From assembly GCF_016863615.1 (NCBI RefSeq), contig NZ_BOPF01000035.1, positions 1 through 64,000 of the forward strand: 64,000 nucleotides of DNA, given 5' to 3'. The translations under genes were made by a program, and so were the position numbers. Below are positions 1 through 8,600 of this stretch, one piece after another (position 1 is the stretch's first letter; every line of letters begins with the position of its first letter). The notes beneath the pieces were generated by a model. The model did no database searches and was not told the DNA's origin. It saw nothing but the letters and a program-made list of their open reading frames with translations. This DNA is from Virgisporangium aliadipatigenens (GTDB taxonomy: Bacteria; Actinomycetota; Actinomycetes; Mycobacteriales; Micromonosporaceae).

Positions 1-2099
1 GACCACCCCCGCATGCGCGGGGAGCGCGGCCTCGCGCCGGACGAGCGCTTCCTGGAACGCGGACCATCCCCGCATGCGCGGGGAGCGCCCGGTGGCGACG
101 ATCTCGTAGGCCGCCGACTTCGGACCACCCCCGCATGCGCGGGGAGCGCGTCTTCACCTTGAACGGGGTGCTGGAGGACTTGGGACCACCCCCGCATGCG
201 CGGGGAGCGCCGCCAGCACCGGCCACGCCTCGCTGCCGACGACGGACCACCCCCGCATGCGCGGGGAGCGCCACGGCGTCCTCCTAGATGACCCGGATCG
301 TGAGGGACCACCCCCGCATGCGCGGGGAGCACCCGTTCGCGAGCGCGCCCAGCGCCGTCTCGTTCGGACCACCCCCGCATGCGCGGGGAGCACGCGTACG
401 TCCACAGCGACGAGCGGGCGTCGTGCGGACCACCCCCGCATGCGCGGGGAGCACATCCACCGGCAACACCGAACAACGAATTGATGAGGACCACCCCCGC
501 ATGCGCGGGGAGCACGCTGACGACTATCGGACCGCTGTGCCGACTGGGGGACCACCCCCGCATGCGCGGGGAGCACAACGCGAACTGGCCGCCGGACTAC
601 GCAAGGCGGGGAGCACCCCCGCATGCGCGGGGAGCACGTGCCCGGCACCCTCGACGGCGTCGCGGTCGCCGGACCACCCCCGCATGCGCGGGGAGCACAT
701 CCGCATGACGCTCCTGGACAACAGCGCCACGGGACCACCCCCGCATGCGCGGGGAGCACGTGGGGGGGGGTGCTGTCACTGACGGCCTGGGGACCACCCC
801 CGCATGCGCCGGGAGCGCCTGCTCCGTCACTGCGTCGACGGCTTCGGCGACGGACCACCCCCGCATGCGCGGGGAGCGCCTTTGGTGGCGCTACTGGACC
901 CCGGCCCCCGCGGACCACCCCCGCATGCGCGGGGAGCGCACGGCGTTTCAGGCGGACGGCCCGTGGTCGGTGGGACCACCCCCGCATGCGCGGGGAGCGC
1001 TCCCCCGTCGGTCGCCTGCTCGCCACCGCCAGCGGGACCACCCCCGCATGCGCGGGGAGCGCCCGGTCGCTGATCAGGGCATTTGTTACAACTACGGACC
1101 ACCCCCGCATGCGCGGGGAGCGCGGGCCGGACGAGGATCCGAGCCTCGGTGTCGAGGGACCACCCCCGCATGCGCGGGGAGCGCCGTGTGCGGCCTGGCT
1201 GGGTTGGGCGTAGTGGAGGACCACCCCCGCATGCGCGGGGAGCGCCTGGGGCAGTGGGCGGCCGCCGAGGGCGCGATCGGACCACCCCCGCATGCGCGGG
1301 GAGCGCTCGGTCAGGCGCTGCTCCGCCTCATTGGTCCACGGACCACCCCCGCATGCGCGCGGAGCGCACGATCCCGAACGGAGCCGTCGTCGTCGGCGGC
1401 GGACCACCCCCGCATGCGCGGGGAGCGCCACAAGATGCAGGCCAAGGCGCAGGCGCAGGTGGGACCACCCCCGCATGCGCGGGGAGCGCAGGGTCGCCGC
1501 CTGGCCGAGAGCCGCGAGCGCCGGACCACCCCCGCATGCGCGGGGAGCGCATTGCCTCGCCGGTGATGGCCATGGTGGATCCCGGATCACCCCCGCATGC
1601 GCGGGGAGCGCACGGGGTGCTTGCCCATCATGCGGGGATCACAGGGACCACCCCCGCATGCGCGGGGAGCGCGGCCGCGCCAGGCGGTACTTGCGGCCCC
1701 GCCCTGGACCACCCCCGCATGCGCGGGGAGCGCGATGCGACGGGCCTTGTCCATAGTGGACTGTCCGGACCACCCCCGCATGCGCGGGGAGCGCGCCCAC
1801 ACCGAGGCCCTGGAGGCTCACCGGGCCGGACCACCCCCGCATGCGCGGGGAGCGCGACAGGGTCAGCGCCGGGTGCCCGGACGGCAGGGGACCACCCCCG
1901 CATGCGCGGGGAGCGCAGGGGCAGCGTTGCCTGCCCGAGGTCGAGCGGAGGACCACCCCCGCATGCGCGGGGAGCGCCCGCTGAGCCAGGACGCGCGGGC
2001 GAGGGTCTCGGGACCACCCCCGCATGCGCGGGGAGCGCGTGGGGCGCTCGATCCGGGTACCCACCGCGCAGGGACCACCCCCGCATGCGCGGGGAGCGC
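1..2099 (-). CRISPR. Type I-E style CRISPR array, 35 repeats in view, left end cut by the window
   Basis: A 28-base repeat (ggaccaccccc-gcatgcgc-ggggagcgc on the plus strand) recurs with a period of 61 bases almost throughout; a few periods are 59, 60 or 62. Starts run from position 0/1, 61, 122 and so on to the last at 2072-2099. Spacers are about 33 bases and all differ. The reverse complement (GCGCTCCCCGCGCATGCGGGG...) lines up with the E. coli type I-E repeat, so transcription is probably on the minus strand with the leader to the right of 2099. Variant repeats occur at 61 (ccatccc), 610 (ggagcac), 791, 1340 and 1584 (ggatcac). Eight consecutive repeats from 305 to 732 end in gagcac instead of gagcgc. 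No cas genes are in this window, so they would lie to the left or elsewhere. Confidence 0.97.
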
Positions 2100-2412
2100 A
2101 CTTCTTGACCTGCAGTGTCGTAGATCAACATCCGCATTTCTGATCGGATGCTGTCTTCGGTCCCGGAGCTTACCCGTCGACGGTCGCCTCGCGGCCCCAG
2201 CATTTCCGCGCTAATGCTGCATTCGATGCCCGACGCCTCCAGGGTGAGGGCCCGACTTGGTTGGGCACAAGCGAGTGTTGGGCCCCCGTTTACCCCCCGA
2301 AAACCCCTGGCGATAGCTAACAATCAGTGACAATCGATGGCTATCGACGGACCGCGTTCGTGCAGCTCACTGCTAACTTGTGACGACCGTTGGCGAGGTC
2401 GAAACGGCCACT
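2100..2412 (-). promoter_or_regulatory. Probable CRISPR leader region
   Basis: This stretch directly follows the last repeat on the side where a type I-E leader is expected. It holds no convincing gene. The part from about 2310 to 2345 (gctaacaatcagtgacaatcgatggctatc) is clearly less GC-rich than its surroundings, as leaders often are, and could carry the minus-strand promoter. No promoter element is strong enough to name. The leader call rests on repeat orientation only. Confidence 0.45.
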
Positions 2413-2454
2413 TTTGGTAACAAGGGGTCGTCGGTTCAAATCCGGCCGTCCCGA
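2413..2454 (+). other. 3' half of a tRNA-Thr(GGU) gene, probable attachment-site scar
   Basis: The stretch reads as an anticodon loop TTGGTAA, the 3' anticodon arm CAAGG (2421-2425), a short variable loop, a complete T arm (GTCGG, loop TTCAAAT, CCGGC at 2430-2446), a 7-base acceptor strand CGTCCCG and discriminator A at 2454. The 5' half is missing: upstream there is no D arm at the right distance and no CGGGACG acceptor partner, and the base pairing of the anticodon stem breaks just before the loop. A copy of a tRNA 3' half without its 5' half is the usual attachment-site product of an integrated element. The anticodon GGT is inferred from the loop. The intact tRNA is not in the window. Confidence 0.6.
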
Positions 2455-2514
2455 CAAGCGGAGGGTTTTCGCAGGTCACAAGCCTGTGGAGGCCCTCTTT
2501 TCGGGTCTGCGCAG

Positions 2515-2831
2515 TTTGTCGAGGTCGAGCACGCCGCTCGCGTCGACGAGTTGGCGCTCACGGTGCGCTGGGAGCCGTCCGGCGCGGATGCCGCCGACGT
2601 CTACACCCAGGTCGGCGCTCTTGGCGCGCCCGCCGCGGGCACATACGGCATCACCTGCACGACCGGCGACGCGCCGGGCACGGCGTTCGCGGTGACGCGT
2701 GCCCCGGGTGCCGGCGTGTCGCTCGCCGCCCTGGTCGGGAAAGTGTCGCGGTGGTGCTCGGGGCGGCGATCCTGGTCGTCGCGTTGCTGCGCCGGCCCGC
2801 CTGTCAGGCGGGCCGGCGGTCGTTGAGTTAG
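2515..2831 (+). pseudogene. Frameshifted 3' remnant of a membrane-protein gene
   Basis: One frame reads a plausible extracytoplasmic segment (VRWEPSGADAADVYTQ, then TYGITCTT...) up to about 2740. The next frame then reads a transmembrane-like helix (AVVLGAAILVVALL) with a basic tail and stops at 2829-2831. Together they look like the C-terminal end of a single-pass actinobacterial membrane protein broken by one frameshift and lacking its 5' part, which would have been lost toward the tRNA fragment. The family is not recognised. Confidence 0.4.
2791..2817. terminator. Perfect GC-rich inverted repeat, likely transcription terminator
   Basis: Two perfect 13-base arms (gccggcccgcctg / caggcgggccggc) flank a single central base. 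The structure lies 10 bases beyond the stop of the minus-strand gene ending at 2828 and overlaps the end of the plus-strand remnant, so it can end transcription of the sigma-factor operon. There is no T-run, which is usual in high-GC hosts. Confidence 0.7.
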
Positions 2832-3922
2832 TTCGGGATCGCCGCGTCGGCGTTGAACCAGGTGTAGGTATCGGTCACGGTGCCCAATCGGAGGCCCTCG
2901 AGGATCTTCGTCAGGGCGGATCGGTATGCCGTCAGGTCGGTGCTCACCTCGATGGTCGCCTTTCCGTCCGGGGTCAGGATGCTGCACGTGAGCCCGTCCT
3001 CGGAGCAGGTGGGCGACGTCCCGTTGGTATGCGTGGGAGGATTCGGCGCGGGAAGGACCGCCAGCCCGATCGCCTGGTGGCTGAGTGGATTGCCGCCACT
3101 CTGTCCCCACGGTTCGATGAGTCGGCCGGTCGGCATCGACCGGCCGAAAGTGATGCCACCGTATTCTCCCTGGTACTCGATGGTGGTGCTGGACACCCCT
3201 GGCGTGGCCGCGAGGGGCTGCGAAAAGACCATGAGCGGTGTGAAGCCGTCGGGGAGATAGCTCATCGTGAACGGCACCCGCGCCGGGCTGGCCGCGCCGA
3301 GCCGGAAGCCTTCGGCGACCGCCGTCAGGTCCTCTGTCGTCGGCGTTTCCGGTGACCCTTTTCGTACCTCGATCACGGCCCAGGCGTTCGCCACGTACTC
3401 CCACGCCAACGTCCGCTCCGTCCGCTTGGCACGGCTTCCGGAGACGGTCATTTCGGCCCCGTCGACAGCGTCGATGTCGTAGACACCCGGTCGATACGCG
3501 GTCAGGTATGCGTTGACGACAGGTCCTCCGTAACCGAATGTTTTGATCACCTTCGCGGTCTGGTAGAGCGGCGTGACGACGGTCGGGTTCCGCACCGTCA
3601 GCCGACCGGCCGGGTAGCCCTCGAACGTGAAGACGAAGTCGTGGTGCTTCTCGCGCTCCGACGATGCCGAGGGCACCGGCTCGGCCACCTCGGCCTGCCG
3701 GGAGGCGATCACGTTCGGTCCGGTGGCCGGCCAGAGCTTCCAGCCGGGCGAGCCGGCGACGCCGATCAGCCCGAGCAGCGTCACGACGCTCATCACGCCC
3801 GCGGACCAGCGGATCCGCCGGTTTCGTTGGTGCCGCTGGGCGGCGGCGACGATGTCCTCGACGCTGCGGCGCAGCGGCGGCGCTTCGGACGTGGCCGCCT
3901 CGACGACGTCAGACACCCGCAT
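2828..3922 (-). CDS. Single-pass membrane protein coupled to a SigE-family sigma factor (possible anti-sigma partner)
   Basis: 364 residues. A short basic cytoplasmic N-terminus (about 1-38) is followed by one hydrophobic segment at about 39-58 (WSAGVMSVVTLLGLIGVAG) and a long, probably extracytoplasmic, domain of about 300 residues. Its ATG at 3922 overlaps the last 14 bases of the sigma-factor gene, so the two are translated together and in fixed ratio. That arrangement is typical of a sigma factor and its membrane-bound regulator, but no zinc-binding anti-sigma motif (HxxxCxxC) is present, so the anti-sigma role is inferred from context only. A strong hairpin follows the gene. The extracytoplasmic domain matches no family I can name. 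Confidence 0.8.
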   Translation of the reverse strand: MRVSDVVEAATSEAPPLRRSVEDIVAAAQRHQRNRRIRWSAGVMSVVTLLGLIGVAGSPGWKLWPATGPNVIASRQAEVAEPVPSASSEREKHHDFVFTFEGYPAGRLTVRNPTVVTPLYQTAKVIKTFGYGGPVVNAYLTAYRPGVYDIDAVDGAEMTVSGSRAKRTERTLAWEYVANAWAVIEVRKGSPETPTTEDLTAVAEGFRLGAASPARVPFTMSYLPDGFTPLMVFSQPLAATPGVSSTTIEYQGEYGGITFGRSMPTGRLIEPWGQSGGNPLSHQAIGLAVLPAPNPPTHTNGTSPTCSEDGLTCSILTPDGKATIEVSTDLTAYRSALTKILEGLRLGTVTDTYTWFNADAAIPN

Positions 3923-4448
3923 CGGTCCACGCTCCTCTGCCGCTCAGTTCCCCGGATTCCAGGCGTTCGTCGCCCAGTAGCCGTCGTAGGGCCTTCAGTC
4001 CGTGATACGTCTGGCTCTTGATGTTGCCTTCCGAGCAACCGAGCACCTCGGCCGTCTCCTGGACGTTCAGCCCCTGGTAGTACCGCAGGACGAGGACCGC
4101 CCGTTGCCGCGTCGGTACGGCGAGTAGGGCCGCGCGCATGCGTAACCGTTCGTCCGTCACGTCGGCCTGGTCCAGCTGGATCGGGTCGGGCAGCGTGTCC
4201 GAGGCCGACCGTTCGCGACGCCACCAGGGGCGGCGGGTCTCGTCGATGGCGGCGCGGAACACCATGGTCTGCACGTACAGGTCGGGCCTTTCCAGCCGGT
4301 TGAAGCGGGGGTACAGCTTCACCAGAGCGTTGGAGACCGCGTCTTCGGCCGTGTGCCAATCGCCGCAGGCGAGGAACGCGAGCACCCGCAGCGAGGACAT
4401 CCGCGCCGCAACGAAGGCGCGGAAATTGTCCTGATTATCGGATTTCAC
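3909..4448 (-). CDS. SigE-family RNA polymerase sigma factor (ECF type)
   Basis: 179 residues from GTG at 4448, preceded by GGGAG at a good distance. Region 2 covers about residues 10-75 (FRAFVAARMSSLRVLAFLACGD, then AEDAVSNALVKLYPRF, the -10 recognition helix area). Region 4 covers about 110-160, with a clear helix-turn-helix in which LNVQETAEVLGCSEGNIKSQ contacts the -35 element. The short length and absence of regions 1 and 3 fit the SigE/ECF group. An upstream in-frame extension to 5123 is open but overlaps another gene and lacks coding character. A GTACAAC...GTTGTAC dyad sits 25-57 bases upstream. The coupled membrane protein downstream is the likely partner. The target regulon cannot be read from sequence. 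Confidence 0.9.
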   Translation of the reverse strand: MKSDNQDNFRAFVAARMSSLRVLAFLACGDWHTAEDAVSNALVKLYPRFNRLERPDLYVQTMVFRAAIDETRRPWWRRERSASDTLPDPIQLDQADVTDERLRMRAALLAVPTRQRAVLVLRYYQGLNVQETAEVLGCSEGNIKSQTYHGLKALRRLLGDERLESGELSGRGAWTDAGV

Positions 4449-4472
4449 GACCGGCGGCTCCCTTCGACGCGG

Positions 4473-4505
4473 GTACAACGGGTCCCGGCGCGCTGCGGGT
4501 TGTAC
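4473..4505 (-). promoter_or_regulatory. GTACAAC-N19-GTTGTAC dyad upstream of the sigma-factor gene
   Basis: Two perfect 7-base arms (gtacaac 4473-4479, gttgtac 4499-4505) are separated by 19 bases and end 24 bases before the sigma-factor start. The spacing fits either an operator or an autoregulated promoter. No other element was found between 4449 and 4621. Confidence 0.45.
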
Positions 4506-4621
4506 GGGCCTACTGACTTTTTTCCGACTCGGGCGGCGTGCTCGCTCGCGACCGTGGGCGGCCGCGACGCGTGGGCGGCTTCGGGGCGGCTGGCGCGGCT
4601 CCGGGCCGGTGCGCCGGCCGA

Positions 4622-5641
4622 CTATACGGCGACGGGTCGGAACAGTTCGACCAACGCCCGGTGGCGGGACACTGCGTCGACGGCGATCGGCAGGCGGTCG
4701 CGGCCCTCGATGTGTCGCAGGAGGCCGGGTTCGGGACTCAGGCCGTGATGTTCCAGGTAGTAGGTCACGGTGTCGGTCCAGATCCACGCGCCGTCGGTGC
4801 GGAAGTTCTGCGGAACGACCCGACCCCGCCCGCGCTCGAGCACGTCGGTCTCGTGCGCCGTGGTGGCCAGGAGCAGGTCTCCCGCCCGTAGCCGGTCGAG
4901 GATCCCGACCTTCCGTGGACCGGCCGGCAGCACCGGGTGATCGGCGGCGAACCCGGGGCCCCGCTCCGGATCCACGACATCGAAGTCGCGCGCGATGGTG
5001 ACCGGCGACGGCGGCGTGGCGGCCCACAGCAGAGCCGACCGGCTGCGCGCGGACGACCGGTAGGGGGACGGGTGGGTGTCGGGCCGGAAGACCTCCACCT
5101 GCGGGTGGTTGATCCCGGCACACCGTAGGGCTTCCTGCACCGTGCCGGTGATCGCGGGCAGCGCGTCACCCGGGGCGTCGGTCGAGACCAGGAAGACCGG
5201 GACGACGAACGGGTTCAGGTCGTCCGGTGCACGCCAGGCCCGCCACAGCGCCACGGCACCCGCGATGCGCGACGTCGCCGCCACGGCCGCCGCGTCTCCT
5301 CCGTCGAGGTGTCCGGTGCTGCTGAGGTCGAGGACCACCGGCGTGCGGATGCCGGGCTGCGGGACCGCCGGCGCGAACGTCCAGCCCCGCTCGGTCGTCG
5401 TGGTGCGTCCGGTCGGGTTGGCCGGGTGCGCGCCGGAGCCGGCGATCAGCCGTCGTTCCGCGTCGGTGGGGGTGAACCACCCCTGCCGTACCGCCGCCGC
5501 CGCGATCTGCGCCGCGGGCCGCGGTCTCCCGAGGGCGAGCAGGTCGCGCGCCTCGGTGAGCAGTTCGTCCGGGATCCGGCCGCCGAGGCGCAGCAGCAGG
5601 TGGTGCAGTTGCGCCGGGCGAGCGGTCGCGGCGTCGGTCAT
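4622..5641 (-). CDS. Unknown protein next to the giant toxin; candidate immunity or toxin-partner protein
   Basis: 339 residues, soluble, no signal peptide or membrane segment. ATG at 5641 has a textbook GGAGGAGTC upstream. The gene starts 30 bases after the toxin stop, in the same operon, which is the usual place for an immunity gene. The C-terminal part holds a recognisable pattern, FRTDGAWIWTDTVTYYLEHH followed by GLSPEPGLLRHI (about residues 285-317). I associate this kind of module with actinobacterial toxin and WXG100 loci, but I cannot name the family. The N-terminal part (about 15-60) is helical and Ala/Leu-rich. At 339 residues it is larger than most immunity proteins, so a chaperone or adaptor role is equally possible. 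Confidence 0.75.
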   Translation of the reverse strand: MTDAATARPAQLHHLLLRLGGRIPDELLTEARDLLALGRPRPAAQIAAAAVRQGWFTPTDAERRLIAGSGAHPANPTGRTTTTERGWTFAPAVPQPGIRTPVVLDLSSTGHLDGGDAAAVAATSRIAGAVALWRAWRAPDDLNPFVVPVFLVSTDAPGDALPAITGTVQEALRCAGINHPQVEVFRPDTHPSPYRSSARSRSALLWAATPPSPVTIARDFDVVDPERGPGFAADHPVLPAGPRKVGILDRLRAGDLLLATTAHETDVLERGRGRVVPQNFRTDGAWIWTDTVTYYLEHHGLSPEPGLLRHIEGRDRLPIAVDAVSRHRALVELFRPVAV

Positions 5642-5671
5642 GACTCCTCCAGTCCGGTCGGCGTGAGCCGT

Positions 5672-8600
5672 TCAACCGGCTATCTCCATCGCCAGGAACG
5701 CGTTTCGCACGAGATCTCCACCGAGCCGCGCGACCGCGGGACTCCCTGGGTTGACCAGGAGATCGACGCCGTCCGGCAGCGCGGTCACCAGGTCGGTGAG
5801 GTCCGCCCGCCGCCAGCGGGCCGCACCGGAGTCCAGCCGTCGATGGCCGCTCGTCGCGAGCACGATGCAGGACCGGCCGTCCGGCGCCGGCCGCAGGAGC
5901 GGGCGCCCCCGGGCGTCCGTCGCGAGGTCGAACGGGCCCTCCCGGAGGGCAAGGAGCAGGCATTCGGGGCCGACGCGGCCGTCCGCCGCCATGCGGATCA
6001 CGGCGTCCAGCGGATCGGTCGGGGCAAATGCGTTCGTGGCCAGGTAATCGGGATTGGCGACAAAGCGTCCGATGCTTCCGCCGGAATCCACGGGCCATCG
6101 GCCGACGACGGCGCGGAGTGGGACGGCACCGTCCCGATCGGCCGACACCGCCGGATCGACGACCAGGACGGCGCCCTGCCGCGGCGCGGCCACGGCGCGG
6201 GTGCGCGCGGGCGGGACATCGCCGCCGGTTCCCGTCGGCGATGTCCAGATGGAGTACTCGGGTGACTCGTGAGCCGTGGCGGGCCGGCGGAGGTATGCCG
6301 TCCGGAGTTCGACGATCGTGCGGTAGGCATCCTCGCTGTCCGAGACGAGCGAACGCCGCACCGATCCGATCTCGGCTGCCACGCCGGCCAGTCGCCGGAG
6401 GTCCCGTTCGGCCTCCTCGGCCTTGTCCGTCGCCGCGGCCAGGAGCCGCTTGGCGTCCGACAGCCGCCGTCGCGCCTGTTCTTCGAGTCGGGTTGCCGCG
6501 CGGACCAGGTCGGTGTCGCCGAGGAACAACTCGATCGACCGCGTCTCGCCGGCCAGCGCGGCCGTGTGCGACTCCGGATTCCACGGTGTGCCCTGGCGTC
6601 GGGCGGTGCGCTGCCGCGCGAGTTGCGCGGCTTGGTCCAGCTCGGCGGCGTGCCGTCGCAGCGTGGTGGTGTATCCGTTCATCGTCGCCGCGTCCGCGAG
6701 GTACTCGTCGCCGTGCGGCGGGGCGCCCGCGGCGATCTCCGTGATGACCTCGGCGATCTCGTCGACGAGCGTCACCACCTCGCCGACCGGTGCGTCGACG
6801 TCGTCCCGAAGGCGGGTCAGCAGCGCAGGAAATTTGTGGTGGGACAGGTGGCGGAGGCTGGTCACCGGAGCTTCCAGCCGGGCCAGGGCCTGCCGTCCCG
6901 GCGCCGCGTCGGGCAGCCGCCCCAGGTGCGAGCCGAGTGCCAGACCTGCCCCGAGGAACTCCTCTGCGGTGCGCTCCGCGGCCTTCAGCGACGCGGCGAG
7001 GCCCGCCGCCCTGCGGCCGAGTGCCCGGGCGGCTTCCCGCAGGGCTGCGGCGTCGGCGGCGGGCGTTTCGGTCCGCGGCACGTCCGATGTGTCGTGGAGC
7101 CGCGCGGCGAGGTCGGCCAGACGTTCCCGGAGCGCGGCGTGGGCCATGGCCAGCGACTGGATCTCCCGCTCGGCCTCGGTGAGCCGCTGGTGCAGGACGG
7201 CCAGTGCGACACCTGTGGGCAGTTCCTCGTCCGAGCGGACGAGCGCGTAGTCGCCGCTGCCGTGCTGCTCCAGGCCACGCGAGCGCACCCGGAACGACGC
7301 GCCCGCGAGCAGGGTCGTCTCGAACTCGTCGTACTCCGCCAGGCCGGACACGTCGCGTCCGGAGTAGCCCTTGCTGTGCAGCTCGTCCAGCCTCCGGTGG
7401 GTCGTCAGGGTGTTGGCGTGATTGTTCACGAACTCCAGGCCGATCGAGCGTTCGCGGCTCGTCGAGGTGAGCGTCGGGAAGGTGATGCGCTCTCCGCCGA
7501 CGGCCCGCAACGGGAGGCCGGCGCTCCCGACCGGTCCGAAGCCCCACGTTCCGCGGTAGACGGTCACCGCCGCCGTCGGCGGAAGGATCTGCAGAGTGTC
7601 GGTCACCATGTCGAGATGCATTTTCATCTCGACGGCCAGCCGGGGTAACAGCGCTTCCGCGCGGGCGCGCAGTCTCGCGTGGAGGGCCCTGAGTGCCGTC
7701 GGATCCTTTTTTCCGACGTCCCGCATCGCGTCGAGCAGTTGCCTGCACTCTCCGTCCGCCTCGATGGGTGGCAGCGGATGCAGCTTCGGTTGCCGGGATG
7801 TGCCGAGCCACTTCTGGAGCTGGGCGTCGACGTACTTCAGGACGTGGTGGCGCAGGGCCGCCGGGCCGGTCAACGTCGAGGCGAGGTTCGTCGGCCACAT
7901 CGCGTTGACAAGGACGTACGAATTGCTCAGGAAGACCTGCATGGCCAGAAGATGTGCGTCGGTGAGTTGTGATCCGATCACCCGCGCGTTCAGGTTGTTC
8001 TCCCGTAGCCACCGGCGCATGTTGGCCAGCGCCGCGGGCCCGTCACTCAGCCATCGGGGATCCTGGATCAGTTCCTCGGCAGCGCTGTCGGACTCCGCGA
8101 ACGCCTTGAGCAGTTCACGCTGCAGGCGGGCCATCGTCCGAGCTGCCGGGGTGACGGCCAGGAGACCGGCCGACGAGGTCGACGTGGCCTTCTCCGCGTA
8201 AGCGGCCTCATGGGGCAGCATCCGCGAGGCGCTGCTGGCGTCGCGGAGCAGTTGCAGCGGGAGGCCGAGCGTGGTGAGTGCCCGGTACATGTCCTCGGCG
8301 GCGGTGAACGTGGAAACCGCGATGGGCGAGCCGACGATTTCCGCGCCACGGAGAATCTCGAAGAGGGAGTGTTCGTCGGTGTGCAGGTTCCACGCGATGA
8401 GCGCGAGCAGAAAGTCCTCACGGGAGACGTCCGGGACCCGCAGCCAGTCGAACGCCATGAGCAGGCGGGCGGTCGTGCCGGAGATCCCGGAATTGGTGGG
8501 CATCCCGGCGGATTCCTGCGCCCGGCGCCAGAGCCCGTTGCGCATGGTGAACCGCGCGTGGCCGCTGCGCCAGGTCAGCTCGGTGCCGTCGGCGAGGTCG

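Noticed and set aside
154-1590. Long open frames on both strands through the CRISPR array (for example a 478-codon minus-strand frame)
   Set aside because: They encode only the repeat (LPAHAGVV/SPRMRGWS/APRACGGG in rotation) and arise because the repeat has no stop codon and the period of 61 rotates the frame.
2363-2454. A complete tRNA gene
   Set aside because: T arm and 3' acceptor strand are good, but there is no D arm or 5' acceptor partner at the right distance.
2828-3922. A zinc-binding anti-sigma factor
   Set aside because: Context fits, but the H-x3-C-x2-C motif is absent; only a membrane helix and a large outer domain are seen.
2100-4500. cas genes beside the CRISPR leader
   Set aside because: The genes to the right are a sigma factor and membrane protein; no Cas3, Cascade or Cas1/2 motif appears anywhere in the window.
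5166-8012. A 948-codon minus-strand frame overlapping the toxin C-terminus and the downstream gene
   Set aside because: It runs in another frame of the same strand across two genes with recognisable motifs; the product is Arg/Gly-rich shadow sequence.
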